Of a stretch of 64,000 bases of DNA, positions 1-10,242 are shown piece by piece. Numbering within the stretch: position 1 is the first letter of the stretch; each line of letters opens with the position of its first letter. The position numbers and the translations under genes are program-made. The notes below the pieces were generated by a model. The model was not told the origin of the DNA. It made no database searches and worked only from the letters and a program-made list of their open reading frames with translations. The stretch covers positions 7,941,001 through 8,005,000 of the forward strand of contig NZ_CP121650.1 in NCBI RefSeq assembly GCF_029714405.1, written 5' to 3'. The stretch comes from Bradyrhizobium sp. CB82. Lineage in GTDB: Bacteria; Pseudomonadota; Alphaproteobacteria; Rhizobiales; Xanthobacteraceae.

Positions 1-924
1 TCATAATCCTTGTCTTTGCCGGCAATCACAGCCCGCGCTACACGCGACGTTCTGCACAGACTCCAGTCGAATTCCACCTGTATTGAATGGACCGCCAAAC
101 AGCGTGCGGTCGCCCGCCGCAAATACGTACGCTTGGCTGGTGCGCGATCGGGAATCAACAACAATGCCGTCCGCGCTTTGTAGAGCGAGCAGCCGGGCCA
201 ATTCCAAATTGGGAACTGAGCGGATCCCCACGATGACAGCGGACGTACCATCCTGCAGCACGACCTTCTCGACGATTCGGCTTTCATCAACTAAAGATTG
301 CACCGCGCGTGAGGTCAACAGTTTGACGCCGTGACTGACGTGTACCGATGCCAGATACTCAGAAGTTTCCAGCGGTACAACCCAGTGAAGCACTCGATCT
401 TTTGCATCTAAGGCCGTGACTTGCTTTTGCAGCCGTATGAGCGTTGACTCGACTTCAAGACCGATAAATCCCGTGCCAACCACGAAAATTTTCTGGGCAT
501 CCCGCGTCGCCGCGCAGAGCAGGCGCGCATCCGCAATGGAGCGCAGGCAGTACACATTTCCAATCACCGCGCCCGGGCATGACAGCTTTCGTGCGCTCGT
601 GCCAACCGTGAGAGCGAGGGTATCGAAAGCGATATACGTCCCGTTCGACAACAAAGCCATTCGGGCTCCAGGATCGAGGTCAATGACCCTGCTACCCAGC
701 TCCAGCCCAATGTCATTGTCCGAATAGAAGGCAGCAGCCTTAAGAGGCCTTCGCTGGTCCGACGGATCTTTGAGGCACCCCTTTGAAAGTGGCGGGCGAT
801 GATAGGGCAGCTCCGGCTCTTCGCTAACAATGATTATGTCTTCGCCGTACCCATTCTCGCCGTCATGCGAGGCAACTTCACACGCGCCATAGGATCTTCC
901 AACAATCAGCAATTTTCTGCGCAT
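1..924 (-). pseudogene. FAD-dependent ferredoxin reductase, frameshifted and running off the window
   Basis: It resembles the NAD(P)H-dependent flavoprotein reductases that feed electrons to a [2Fe-2S] ferredoxin serving a P450 or Rieske oxygenase. Visible are the motif LPYHRPPLSK near residue 40, a second dinucleotide site VVGTGFIGLEV near residue 150, and YVFAAGD plus IRLESVQN near the end. The first FAD glycine motif is weak (IVGRSYGACEV rather than GxGxxG). The frame ends at base 1 after an unrelated tail, but another frame over bases 1-45 reads RVARAVIAGKDKDY, the expected continuation. A frameshift therefore lies near base 45-55, and the roughly 100-residue C-terminal domain would be outside the window. 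A ferredoxin remnant lies just upstream, as expected for a redox-partner pair. Confidence 0.8.
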
Positions 925-1007
925 TGGCTCACAGACCCAAAAGGCACCAACGGATACAACAGCGCATTTGTTTTCCCAGAACTCCCGCTAGAGACGCCTG
1001 TCGAAGT

Positions 1008-1306
1008 CTATACAAATCCGGCGTTTGGCGCGATTGTCATGGTTAGACCGTTCAAACCTCCCGTCAATTCAATCTGCAAGAGAGTCGAGAGTTGTGCGTC
1101 GATCTTCGACTACATTCAACATCGCATGCTCGGTTTCGCTGACCGGCTTAAGCTTCGCGCACGTGACAAGTGCCGCAAGCCATGCAGCCCCCGCATTGCC
1201 CCGTCAGATTCAAGCGAGCGTCTCGGATAGCAAGCACAAGCGTTTGAGCGGATGTGGCATTCAATTCAATCAATTCGCCGTTCTGATCGTAAACCAGCAC
1301 TTTCAT
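1008..1306 (-). pseudogene. [2Fe-2S] ferredoxin remnant
   Basis: The frame from the ATG at 1306 (MKVLVYDQNGELIEL) contains the plant/adrenodoxin-type cluster motif CGGCMACGTCHV and then meets a stop. Homology continues in other frames: VSETEHAMLNVVEDRR, then NSRLSC, then IELTGGLNGLTMTIAPN to a stop at 1008. At least three frameshifts or stops are needed to join these, so the gene is dead. It sits immediately upstream of the reductase on the same strand. No P450 or oxygenase partner is in the window. Confidence 0.8.
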
Positions 1307-1561
1307 TTCTTGAAGAGTCCTAGAAAAGCACATGGAGTGGAGCGAGGTGACGTCGCGAAAGATCGCGAGACCTCTTGATAATCATAAGACGAGAACCGGC
1401 GCCTAATGTCGGCAAAAATTCGCAAAACGCTGCAGAAATCCAGCGAGTCACTCGCGTTCCTAGCCGATTCCAGCGGCCAAGCCGGGCACCCGCGCGCCCG
1501 CTGTTTCCTGGCACCAAGCTAGAGTAAGGATCCCCGACAAAGCTGGCGGCTTTAGGAATTG

Positions 1562-1627
1562 GGCCGCTCAAAGCGGCCATGGGGACACTAACGCGTCGCG
1601 GATTTTGCTGGCCGCCTAAAGGCGGCC
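1562..1627 (-). repeat. Two subterminal hairpins of an IS200/IS605-type end
   Basis: Two compact perfect hairpins lie just beyond the transposase stop: 1562-1578 (GGCCGCT, loop CAA, AGCGGCC) and 1610-1627 (GGCCGCC, loop TAAA, GGCGGCC). IS200/IS605 elements have subterminal hairpins instead of terminal inverted repeats, and their Y1 transposase recognises them. Assignment as the element's right end is inferred from position. Confidence 0.5.
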
Positions 1628-1816
1628 TTAGCGCCACATGTTCATTTGGTCGAGCCGGGTGTTCTTGGTCTCCCGCTTGCGGATGTATTCTCTGATCCCG
1701 CTTCGTCTCGACCGGCGGTCGAGACGAAGTATCCCGGGGCCCAGAAGTGCTGCCCTACGAAGTTGCGCTTCGTCTCTCCATTCGCGAAACTCCCTCTCGT
1801 GCGCGTCGTGGCTCAC
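1628..1816 (-). pseudogene. tnpA: IS200/IS605-family TnpA (Y1) C-terminal fragment
   Basis: The last codons read IREYIRKRETKNTRLDQMNMWR in one frame, and APGYFVSTAGRDEA in another frame just before it. These are the conserved end of IS200-type HUH/Y1 transposases, broken by a frameshift near 1705. The catalytic N-terminal part is absent. A perfect 13-bp palindrome at 1701-1729 lies inside the coding remnant. Confidence 0.65.
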
Positions 1817-1931
1817 GAGTTTCGTCGATGGACGACTGCCTGAAATGGCTGCCTCCGCGGCAGAGCCGGCCTACTCTAAACTCCGACATCAGATCCGGTA
1901 GCCGCAATCCGCCGGAAGCCGGGCTATGGGC

Positions 1932-2093
1932 TACGTTGCCGCGAAGGTCCTCATCGGGGCTCAGGCCCGAAAGCGTGAGGTCGATTGCAGCGAACGTCGT
2001 GGCGATATAGCCGACCTCTACGAGGCCGAATCCGGAATCGATGTAGCAGGTGAAGGCTTGCAGGAACTGGTCGATGACGCCGGCACCTCCCAT
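1932..2093 (-). pseudogene. trbL: TrbL N-terminal fragment (conjugal transfer)
   Basis: From the ATG at 2093 the frame reads VIDQFLQAFTCYIDSGFGL then VGYIATTFAAIDLTLSGL, which matches the first hydrophobic segment of TrbL, a VirB6-like inner-membrane component of IncP/Ti-type mating-pair formation systems. Homology stops after about 54 residues of a protein that is normally several hundred long. No other trb gene is present. It suggests the island once carried, or lies next to, conjugation genes. Confidence 0.6.
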
Positions 2094-2123
2094 GGCTCAC
2101 TCGCTTTTGCTCGGAATGGAGGC

Positions 2124-2165
2124 AACGGGCGTATCGTCTCGGTCGCGGTGATCATCGCAGTGGGT
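2124..2165 (+). repeat. Short detached piece of IS256 transposase sequence
   Basis: About 42 bases repeat, on the opposite strand, the coding segment of the neighbouring IS256 transposase that specifies [14 protein letters not shown]. The source is near 2985-3027 and the copy has a few substitutions. Confidence 0.7.
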
Positions 2166-2258
2166 ATCGCGCCAACAAGGCCGTCGTTGTCGGAGTCGAC
2201 TACCCGGCTCTGCTTCGTGCCCGCCGCCGCCGCGAGCGCTGGAGTGCGGAGGACCGGC

Positions 2259-3680
2259 GATCGTGCCCCGTGGCGTGGTGTAGCTGAGTGCGGGTCACCA
2301 CGTTCGCCGGCATGGGCCGGATCGGTCAGCTGGCGATAGCCGGAAGGCTGACGGCGGGATCATCGCCCAACGGGGCGATGGTTTCCAGTGTCATGTAGCG
2401 TCCACGCTGGACGGCCCACTCGTCATTCTGCTCGAGCAGGATGGCGCCGACCAGACGGGTGATGGCGTCCTCATTGGGAAAGATGCCGACCACTTCGGTC
2501 CGCCGCTTGATCTCGCCGTTGACGCGTTCGAGCGGGTTGGTCGAGTGCAGCTTGACCCGGTGTGTGGCCGGGAAGCTCATGTAGGCGAGCACGTCGGTCT
2601 CGGCCTCATCCAGGAAGCTGGCGAGCTTGGGCAATTTGGGCCGCAGTTGGTCGGCGACCCTTCGCCATTGGGCACGCGCGGCCTCGGCGTCGTCCTGGGC
2701 AAACGCGGTGGCGATGAAGGCGGAGACGACGCGCCGGCCGCTCTTGCCGGCGTGCGCCAGGGCGTTGCGCATGAAGTGCACGCGGCAGCGCTGCCACGTG
2801 GCGTTCAGGACTTTGCCAACCGTGGCCTTGATCCCCTCATGCGCGTCGGAGACCACCAGCTTGACGCCGCGCAGACCGCGCCGCGCGAGCTTGCGCAGGA
2901 ACGCGGTCCAGAACGTCTCGGCCTCGGACGGGCCGATGTCCATGCCGAGAATCTCGCGCCGACCGTCGCTGTTGACGCCGACCGCGATGATCACCGCGAC
3001 CGAGACGATGCGCCCGTTCTGGCGAACCTTCACATAGGTGGCGTCGATCCACAGATAGGGCCAGTCGCCCTCGATCGGACGATTGAGGAAGGCCTTCACC
3101 TTGTCGTCGATCTCACCGCACAACCGCGACACCTGGCTCTTGGAGATGCCGCTCATGCCCATGGCCTGCACCAGGTCGTCGACCGAGCGGGTGGACACGC
3201 CCTGCACGTAGGCCTCCTGCACCACCGCCGTGAGCGCCTTCTCGGCCATCCGCCGCGGCTCCAGGAAGCCGGGGAAGTAGGTGCCTTTGCGCAGCTTGGG
3301 AATGCGCAGCTCGACGGTGCCGGCGCGGGTCTCCCAGCTCCGATCGCGATAGCCGTTGCGCTGAGCCAGGCGCTCCTGGCTCTTCTCGCCGTAAGCCGCT
3401 CCCGTCAGTCCCTCGACCTCCAGCTCCATCAGCCGGTGGGCGGCAAAGCCGATCATCTCGCGCAAAAGATCGGCGTCAGGGGTCTTCTCCACGAGCGCGC
3501 GCAGGTTCATCATGTCGTCGGTCATCGGTGGTTCCTCGAATCAGGTTGGTGTCGCAACCCGAACCTTACCGACGAATCATCGATGACCACCCGCAAAGCC
3601 GCTCGCTCGCTACGGCGCTATTGGGGGGCGCGCGTCGCGAGCGGCTTCGCTCCAGCTACACCACCAGCTGGGACACGACC
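2259..3680 (-). mobile_element. IS256-family element, complete, with 8-bp target duplication
   Basis: The ends are imperfect inverted repeats: GATCGTGCCCCGTGG at 2259 onward, and its relative on the other strand ending at 3680. The 8 bases GGACCGGC occur directly before (2251-2258) and after (3681-3688) the element, the duplication length expected for this family. The element is 1422 bp with one intact gene, so it is probably a recent insertion. Confidence 0.9.
2326..3525 (-). CDS. IS256-family (MULE superfamily) transposase, intact
   Basis: The protein has 399 residues, the full family length, and catalyses cut-and-paste or copy-out movement of the element. The likely DDE triad is visible: Asp in [11 protein letters not shown] near residue 160, Asp in [10 protein letters not shown] near 228, and Glu in [13 protein letters not shown] near 335. 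The conserved [10 protein letters not shown] segment lies between the last two. The start ATG at 3525 directly follows the 5' end region of the element. There is no frameshift, unlike the second IS256 element in the window. Confidence 0.95.
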   Translation of the reverse strand: MTDDMMNLRALVEKTPDADLLREMIGFAAHRLMELEVEGLTGAAYGEKSQERLAQRNGYRDRSWETRAGTVELRIPKLRKGTYFPGFLEPRRMAEKALTAVVQEAYVQGVSTRSVDDLVQAMGMSGISKSQVSRLCGEIDDKVKAFLNRPIEGDWPYLWIDATYVKVRQNGRIVSVAVIIAVGVNSDGRREILGMDIGPSEAETFWTAFLRKLARRGLRGVKLVVSDAHEGIKATVGKVLNATWQRCRVHFMRNALAHAGKSGRRVVSAFIATAFAQDDAEAARAQWRRVADQLRPKLPKLASFLDEAETDVLAYMSFPATHRVKLHSTNPLERVNGEIKRRTEVVGIFPNEDAITRLVGAILLEQNDEWAVQRGRYMTLETIAPLGDDPAVSLPAIAS

Positions 3681-3905
3681 GGACCGGCGGTTCTGTAGCG
3701 CCACCGCTGGCGCTCGGAAGGCTTCCACGGCGAAGCCAAGTCCTGGCACGGACTGTCGCGCGCTGCCAGGCGCAAGCCTATCTAACCGCGGCAGCCGTCA
3801 ACCTCAAAAGGCTCGCGGCGGCTCCCCATCGACAGCGCCGCCCACTTGTGCACGCTCAGCGATCCGGATCGAACCCGAGGTTTAACGCACCGAGGAGAGT
3901 ACGTA

Positions 3906-4090
3906 ATGGCACTTCAAGTCATCTCGTCGAACTGGAACGCAAGCACAGAATACCCGAGAACGAAGTGCACGAAGCACTCGTACACCCCTCCGTAGACGAC
4001 CTGCATATCGTCGAGTTGAAGCCTCACAAGTTGATGGTCAAGGACGAGATCGAGCGGTTGAGACTTTCCGCCGACGACACGGTCCACTAA
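3906..4090 (+). pseudogene. DUF465 (YdcH-like) small protein, frameshifted near the start
   Basis: Downstream of the ATG at 3906 (MALQ) the DUF465 sequence continues in the next frame: SHLVELERKHRIPENEVHEA, then HPSVDDLHIVELKPHKLMVK and DEIERLRLSADDTVH to the stop at 4088. One missing base around codon 5 explains the shift. The family consists of about 60-residue basic helical proteins of unknown function. Without an alternative upstream start this copy is probably not made. Confidence 0.7.
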
Positions 4091-4181
4091 GTCAGTCCCC
4101 GCAAATTAGCAAATAACCTTGCTTTTCACCGAGGGATGAATGCCGAAGCGCGCATCCTCCGGGACGCTATGCAGCATTTGC

Positions 4182-5042
4182 TCAAAGCTCCGGCACCTCG
4201 CCGATCGCGAGCGACGACGTCAATCCCGGCGACTCGATGCAAGCAGGTTGATCAAGCCGCGACGCCGTGATCGGCCGGCGCCTGGATCAGGAAATCCTGG
4301 ATCGCCACCGCCGCTGGCACGATCTTGGGATTCCCGAATAGGTCGGCATCAGCGCGCCATCCGGCAGGGTTCGGCCAGTATTTCCGGATCGCCGCATAGA
4401 ACAGCTCGGCCCGCCGGGTCGACAGCATAATCGATTTGATCGATCCATTCGACGTCGGGGCCGAGCCGCGGCTGTCCGGCCATGTCGAGCGTCAGGTGCA
4501 CGCCGAGCCCGCCGGCGCCGGCACCGGATAGATCAGCCGCGAGAACGGCACCCTGGCGCTGCAGCTGAAGTAGTTGTCCTTGGCCAAATAGGCAGTTGGA
4601 ATCAATTCGATCGGCACGCCGTCAACGCGCGACCGCCGTTACGCCGAGGCCGGCGGGATTGACCAGCAGATCGCAGGCGAGCGTCATGGGCGCCGCGCCG
4701 CCGGGCTCGATCTCGAACCCGTTCACCGTGGCCGCGTGGAGCAGCGGCGCATGGAAAGCGAATGCCGCTCCGGCCTCCTCAGCGTCGCAGTGCAGCGTGA
4801 GCATGTAGGCATGGCTGTCGATGATCCCGGTGGAGGGCGACAGCAGCGCCGGTCGCAGCTCAGCGCCGGCTCCAGCTAGTACATGCCAGCATGGATCACC
4901 TCGCTGTTTCGCGACGAGGTTACCGTGCTGATCCCTTCGGCCTCCTCGATCACAATCACTTCGCGGCCGGCCCGTGCCAGCCGCCGCGCCACGGCCAGGC
5001 TGATCACCCCGCACCGACGATCACACAATCAACCCTGTCCAT
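4182..5042 (-). pseudogene. FAD-dependent oxidoreductase, L-2-hydroxyglutarate oxidase-like, broken
   Basis: Reading from 5042: [12 protein letters not shown], a frameshift, then [20 protein letters not shown] and [19 protein letters not shown] followed by a stop. Next come LLSPSTGIIDSHAYMLTL, PMTLACDLLVNPAGL and, in further frames, [20 protein letters not shown] and IESPGLTSSLAIGE. This order matches the LhgO/DAO flavoprotein family (L-2-hydroxyglutarate to 2-oxoglutarate). At least four frameshifts or stops show it is a pseudogene. Confidence 0.75.
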
Positions 5043-5194
5043 CTCGCCTTCAGGTCCCGAAATTTCCGCGCTGCCACGGGATCGCCGTCGCCGCCAACAT
5101 CGTTCTGCCGATCCGCTCGCTTTGGCAGTGCTGGGCCATCTCAAATAGTTGGGGAGCCATACCATGCTACTTGAAGCATCAATTTGCCGTCAGT

Positions 5195-6588
5195 GAGCTA
5201 TGCAGGAAAGTGGGTGATGACGGGTTGAGGTAGGCGGCGTATCGAGGCGGGTGTCGAGCCTGCCAGAACCTCTCAAGGAGAGCGATACGCCATGAACGAG
5301 ACTATCAACATCCTGCCCTTCCGTCAGCCGTCTGCGGTTGACGATCCACTGACAGAAATTCTGCGGAACGGAGCCCGTGAGCTGCTCGCCCGGGCCGTCG
5401 AGATCGAGCTGCAGGCATTTCTGGCGACGACGGCGGAGCTGAAGCTGCCGGACGGCCGTGCCAGGGTGGTGCGGCACGGCTTTGGCCCTGCGCGTAAGAT
5501 TGCCACGGGGATCGGCGCGATCGAGATCGCCCGGCCCAAGGTCAGAGACCGTGGTGCGACCGGAGCTGATCGGATCCGCTTCACCTCGGCGATCCTGCCG
5601 CTGTGGGCGCGGCGGACAAAGAGCCTGGATGCCCTGCTGCCGATCCTCTATCTGCGCGGCATCTCGACCGGCGATCTCCAGGAAGCGCTCTCGGCGCTGC
5701 TCGGCAAGGATGCGCCGAATCTGTCGCCATCGGTGATCTCAGGCCTGAAGGCGCAATGGCAGGGCGAGTACGAGCGCTGGCAGAAGCGCGATCTGTCGGC
5801 GCGGCGCTATGTCTACGTCTGGGCCGACGGCGTCTTCCTGCAGGCCCGGATGGAGGACCACAGCGAATGTATGCTGGTTTTGATCGGCGCGACGCCCGAG
5901 GCAAGAAGGAGCTGGTCGGCTTCCAGGTCGGCGTGCGCGAGAGCGCCCAGAGCTGGCGCGAGCTTCTAATCGACATCCGCCGGCGCGGACTGCAGGTCGC
6001 GCCTGAACTGGCGGTCGGCGATGGCGCACTCGGCTTCTGGAAGGCGATAGACGAAGTCTTTCCCGGCACCCGGCGGCAGCGCTGCTGGCAGCACAAGACC
6101 GTCAGCGTGCTCAACAAGGTTCCGAGCTCCGTGCAGAGTGGCATGAAGAGAGCCCTGCAGGATATCTCGATGGCGCCGTGCCGGGCCACCGCGGAGCTTG
6201 CACTCGAAACCTTCGCCGAGAAATACGGTGCCAAATACGCGCGCGCCGTTGACTGCCTGGTCAAGGATCGCGAGGATCTGCTGGCATTCTATGACTTTCC
6301 TGCCGAGCACTGGGTCCACTTGCGAACCACGAATCCGATCGAGGGCGTGTTCGCCACGGTGCGACACAGGACAGTTCGGACCAAGGGATCGTTGTCGCCA
6401 CAGACGGCCAGGCTGATGGTGTTCAAGCTGATCGATGCAGCCTCGAAAACCTGGCGTCGATTGAAGGGCACAAATCAGTTGCCGAAGCTCATCGCCGGTG
6501 TCAGATTCGCCGACGGCATCGAGGTCATTCCGACCCAGCACAGCCACGCCGCCTGATCGGCTCCGTCACCCAGATTTAGGCATAGCTC
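5195..6588 (+). mobile_element. IS256-family element with perfect 9-bp target duplication
   Basis: The outer ends begin GAGCTATGC and carry AAA and GGGTGA at matching distances in inverted orientation. GCCGTCAGT is present directly on both sides (5186-5194 and 6589-6597). Length is 1394 bp. It differs from the IS256 element at 2259-3680 in sequence and in its transposase. Confidence 0.9.
5292..6556 (+). pseudogene. IS256-family transposase with one -1 frameshift
   Basis: The first 200 residues (MNETINILPFRQPSAVDDPL, then YVYVWADGVFLQARMEDHSE) are in one frame, and the rest (KKELVGFQVGVRESAQSW to HWVHLRTTNPIEGVFATVRH) is in another. The break is at about 5895-5905, where the family sequence ATPEGKKELVG needs one more G than is present. 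Joined, the protein would be about 420 residues with the usual DDE residues (VWADGV, VGDGALGF, NPIEGVFATV). The clean target duplication suggests the mutation arose after insertion. Confidence 0.9.
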
Positions 6589-6664
6589 GCCGTCAGTTAA
6601 GTCACAGTTTCAGGTTGCGTTGGAGCGCGTTTACTCGATCCACACCACCGGAGCCAGACACTCG

Positions 6665-6905
6665 CTCTGGAATCCTGCAGGTCGACGACTATACCGGCTA
6701 TGGTGGCTGAGCGTTGCGACGGTCAGCTTGCAACTGCTGGTCACACATGCAGCGTACGTTCTACGAACTCGCCGCCTAAGCCCGCGGCCATTGCAGGCGA
6801 GGCGCTCACGCATATCGCCGAGCTCTATGCGAGAGGGCAATCGTGGCCGCAGTGCTGTCAAGAGCGCAGGCGAGGCGCTCACTTTCGATGGATAGAAGAA
6901 GTCCC
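6665..6905 (+). pseudogene. IS66-family TnpC fragment
   Basis: The sequence ILQVDDYTGYGGLAERCDGQ and, after frameshifts, RTFYELAA and AAIAGEALTHIAELYARG matches the central part of IS66 TnpC (bait: LQVDGYAGY, RRKFYELA, IAELYAIE). Both ends are missing and several frameshifts are needed. Confidence 0.6.
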
Positions 6906-7582
6906 CGCATGATCCGAGGAGCAATGCTAAACGTGCCAGTCGCCAACTCACTAATCGTCTGCACGGTGAAGATTGCGTCTGGCGCATTGGTCCTTCGTGC
7001 CCATTCACGATACCGATCAAGTTGGCATCACCGAAACACTGATTTAGAATTGGCGCATACCGCGCATAATCGTTAGTCACCACATCATCAGTCGTCACAA
7101 TCGAAATTGTCGCGCCGCGCAAACCGGGGACTTTCAGACCCGGATCCCTCTCGATCTCTTATACTCAGCCTTGAGCGCGTTTAGCACATGAGCGGCCACG
7201 GGGGTCTTTTTTAGGGTTGATACAGAAAACAAACACTGTCTCATCAGAATCTCCTTCAATGCCCATAGAGTCCGCAGCTCACGCGAGGTAATTTGCGAAC
7301 AGGAACGCTTGCCACCCCCTCCTGGAATCAGAACATTTCTCAAGCCTTCGTTAGCTGCGACAACCGACGCGACGCGCACTCAAGGCAGGCACGACAAGCT
7401 CTCCAAATATATTTCAGAGGCTACGCCTAAAACCCGCGAAAAGGTCTCGGGGTCACAGAAGCTCTAAAAAGGTCTTCGGCTCCATAGACATTTTGCAAAG
7501 ACCCCACTTCAGTGTCAGGCCGTTTCGTACCCGCGAGCCTTGTCGACTCATCCACATATGCTCGCGGCTCTACTCTCAGGTG
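6906..7582. other. Unassigned stretch with gene-remnant character
   Basis: No intact gene is visible. The minus strand has two short open stretches in different frames: 7379-7134 with TPVAAHVLNALKAEYKRSRG, and 7122 downward with VVTNDYARYAPILNQCFGD and ANLIGIVNGHEG. They look like pieces of one protein broken by frameshifts. I cannot assign a family. Confidence 0.35.
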
Positions 7583-8771
7583 GCAGCACTGCTTCTACTA
7601 GGTTCACCCAGCAGCCGATGCCATAAGGAAGAGCTTCGTCGTTGAAATCATAAGCCGGGTTGTGCACGCCAGCCGATGGCCCATTACCGAGAAAAATAAA
7701 GGAGCCGGGACGCGCCTCAAGCATATAAGCGAAATCCTGGCCCCCATAGTTAATCTCAACTTGTCGTCAACGGATTTGGCTCCCACGAGATTTCCCGCCA
7801 CCGCGATCGCCAGATTGGTCTGCTCTGTATGGTTAAAGGTGACTGGGACAGATCGGCATTACCTGAACTCAACGTCCGCGCCAAATCCGCGCGCAATACT
7901 TTGCGCACATGCCGAAATCTGCCGCTCCGCGAAGTCGCCCAGGTCAGGTGTCAGAGTCCTTACGGTGCCGTCCTTACGGTGCCGTCCTTACGGTGCCGGA
8001 CATTTCAATGTTATCTGGAATAACGTTGTAAGCTTGAGCTGCATTCAACTTTGTAACGGAGATTACAAGCGAATCAATCGGACTTGTGTGGCGCGATACC
8101 AACGTTTGAAGCCCGAGAATAATCTGAGCCGCGATCACTACTGGATCCACGATCTCATGTGGCTTGGCCGCGTGGCCACCCCTACCCTTCACGACAATGT
8201 CGAAGTCGTCTTGGGATGCCATTATTGGACCATCGGCAAATGCCGAACTTGCCGACGTCCAGCCCAGGTCGATTGTGCATGCCGAACACTTGTGAGATGC
8301 CGAAGCGATGATCCCCTCTTGGACCATCCGTTTACCGCCAGATGGCGCCTCCACTTCTTGCGCCGGCTGAAAGATCAATGCGACGGCGCCCCTGAAATTG
8401 CGCGTGGCGGCGAGGTATTTCGCTGCGGCCAGTAGCATGGCCGTGTGACCGTCATGCCCACATGCGTGCATTTTGCCAAGTATCTTGGACGACCACGGTC
8501 TGTTTGAGGCTTCCAAGATCGGCAACGCGTCCATATCTGCTCGTCATCCAATGGTCGGCCCATCTCCTCCTTTCCCCTGGATCAATGCCTCAATACCACT
8601 TTCAGCTATCCCGGTTTCGATATGGTGGATGCCGAATGACGCCGAGCTTCTCTGCTACGAAACTCGCGGTATTGTGCACTTGATAGCCGAGCTCCGGATT
8701 TTCATGAAGATACCGGCGCCATGCGGTTGCCTCGCACTGCAATTCTCGGGAAATCTTTCGACTTTGAACAT
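7583..8771 (-). pseudogene. M20 amidohydrolase, decayed copy 1
   Basis: It is a close paralogue of the intact gene at 20715-21884. The start is MFKVERFPE at 8771, and frameshifts follow within 60 codons. The metal-binding motif [20 protein letters not shown] is intact, but the catalytic glutamate pair, EE in the intact copy (FQPAEEV), reads QE (FQPAQEV). A 14-bp triplication at 7956-7997 breaks the frame again, and homology ends near 7583 (WVNLVEAVL). It lies 67 bp downstream of the M24 gene on the same strand, so the two probably formed an operon. Confidence 0.9.
7956..7997. repeat. 14-bp tandem triplication inside the M20 pseudogene
   Basis: The unit GTCCTTACGGTGCC occurs three times head to tail. 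The intact paralogue has it once (near 21097), so 28 bases were added, which is not a multiple of three. Confidence 0.95.
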
Positions 8772-8838
8772 CTGGGCTCTCGCTTACGAAACAAGGAAGT
8801 CGCTTAAGTTTAGGGCCGACTGCTTCCGCGCCACTTCT

Positions 8839-10062
8839 TCATTGAGAGACCACTGGTATAGTTCGAGGGGTACGAGACGTGAGCAGCTCTGATCCATTTT
8901 CAGTAACGACAACAACCTCCTCGTGAATCATCAATTTTGGAGTGCCGTCAAAATAGGACGGATAGTTCGTGCTTGGCTCGATATTAATGATCATCCCTGG
9001 CTTGAGAAGTGTCTTGTCCTCTGGATGAACCGAAGGCAGCTCTGGCATCCACAAACCCATCGAGTGTCCCATGCGCCCGATGCTGGTGACTTTGCGTTGA
9101 CTCTCTTTGCTATTCAGTACGCCGGACATCGCCGCATAGATATCGCTAATCGGTATCCCAGGCCTCACGGCGCCTACACCAACCTCCGTCGCCTCCCAAA
9201 CGAGCTTATAGGCATCCACCGTGTTCTGATCGGGCACTCCAAAAGCGAAGTGCCTGTTAAAATCACTGAAATAGAAGTTGAACAAAAACCCTTGATCTAT
9301 GAACAGCAGATCGTCACGCGAGAGAATCTTATCTGTCGGAACTCCAAAGCAGCGAGTATAGCCCCCACGTCCTGAATTACAATTGATCTTGAGCGTTTTG
9401 TCTACGCCAAGGAGAAAGCATTCGAGCTCATAAAGGCGACAAACCTCTCGCTCAGTCATACCTTGGCGCAATTTTGGCGCCAGCTTGTCAAACACTACCG
9501 ATGCAATCCCGTTCACCGTGCGCATTCGTTCAATTTCAGCGGGCGACTTGATCATACGCAATGGGGTGAAGATTGGATCCGAGGCATCAACGAATGTGCG
9601 AGGCTGGATGGCATCAACGACGCGCAGAAAATCGCCAACAGGCATACCGAGCCTGCTCTCGGCTCCGAGTTCCGTCCCTATCTTTGCGGTGGTTGGCAGA
9701 TCGTTCAACGCTTTAGCAAGCGTGGAAACGCCCTCATCCTTCGGGTTAGGACCGGCCCAAGTACGATAATTCTTTACCCAGGTGGTTTGACCGTAAAATT
9801 CGTCAAATGAGCCTGGAACGATCCCTACGGCTTCACCAGACAAGGGGATGAGAAGGAACCGCGGCCTGGTGGTCGAACTTGGTGTGGTGCTGATATCATC
9901 AACAAAATAACGCCAGTTATGTTCGGACGTCACAAGCAACGCGTCGAAGCCATACCTTTTCATCAACCGTCGCGCGTGCTCAACTCGGTTTTCATATTCT
10001 GTTCTGTCAAAGGGTACATAGGGGATCGTGGTAATCGCGGCGTGATCTAGAATGGTCATCAT
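8839..10062 (-). CDS. M24-family metallopeptidase (Xaa-Pro peptidase/creatinase fold), intact
   Basis: The ATG at 10062, or the one 3 bases later at 10059, follows GGAGAGA and gives about 407 residues. The creatinase-like N-terminal domain begins IPYVPFDRTEYENRVEHARR. The pita-bread C-terminal domain keeps the five expected metal ligands: Asp in FIDQG, Asp in FSDFNRHF, His in GHSMGLW, Glu in INIEPS and Glu in MIHEEVVVV. Relatives hydrolyse Xaa-Pro dipeptides, creatine or ectoine; the sequence alone does not choose a substrate. The gene precedes the M20 gene and is divergent from the glycine riboswitch and DadA-like gene. It is the only intact gene of this copy of the cluster. Confidence 0.9.
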   Translation of the reverse strand: MMTILDHAAITTIPYVPFDRTEYENRVEHARRLMKRYGFDALLVTSEHNWRYFVDDISTTPSSTTRPRFLLIPLSGEAVGIVPGSFDEFYGQTTWVKNYRTWAGPNPKDEGVSTLAKALNDLPTTAKIGTELGAESRLGMPVGDFLRVVDAIQPRTFVDASDPIFTPLRMIKSPAEIERMRTVNGIASVVFDKLAPKLRQGMTEREVCRLYELECFLLGVDKTLKINCNSGRGGYTRCFGVPTDKILSRDDLLFIDQGFLFNFYFSDFNRHFAFGVPDQNTVDAYKLVWEATEVGVGAVRPGIPISDIYAAMSGVLNSKESQRKVTSIGRMGHSMGLWMPELPSVHPEDKTLLKPGMIINIEPSTNYPSYFDGTPKLMIHEEVVVVTENGSELLTSRTPRTIPVVSQ

Positions 10063-10242
10063 TCTCTCCAATGGGCGGTATACTGGGCAGCAACGGTACA
10101 AAACTTCAATCGACATCTTCTGACGAACGCTTACTGGCGGGCCATCAGGATTCTTCTCTGGGCGGCCCGCACACTTCATGTGGAGCCACGGATAAGCTGT
10201 GCCGACAAGCCGCAGCCACAGTCGATTATAACGACGACAGAG

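Larger units (their letters stand above)
2166..3835 (+). pseudogene. IS1182-family transposase 3' part, split by IS256
   Basis: The two flanks of the IS256 element join into one reading: ANKAVVVGVDYPALLRARR and RRERWSAEDR before it, then EGFHGEAKSWHGL and QAYLTAAAVNLKRLAA after it. This is the typical end of IS1182-type DDE transposases. A small deletion removes the usual linker between WHGLSRAAR and QAYL near 3768. The N-terminal two thirds are missing. Confidence 0.65.

Noticed and set aside
1701..1729. Perfect 13-bp palindrome with 3-base loop, possible terminator
   Set aside because: It lies inside the conserved STAGRDEA coding remnant of IS200 TnpA and has no T-run.
2545..3885. 446-residue open frame on the plus strand
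   Set aside because: It is the antisense shadow of the intact IS256 transposase; composition reflects GC-rich third positions.
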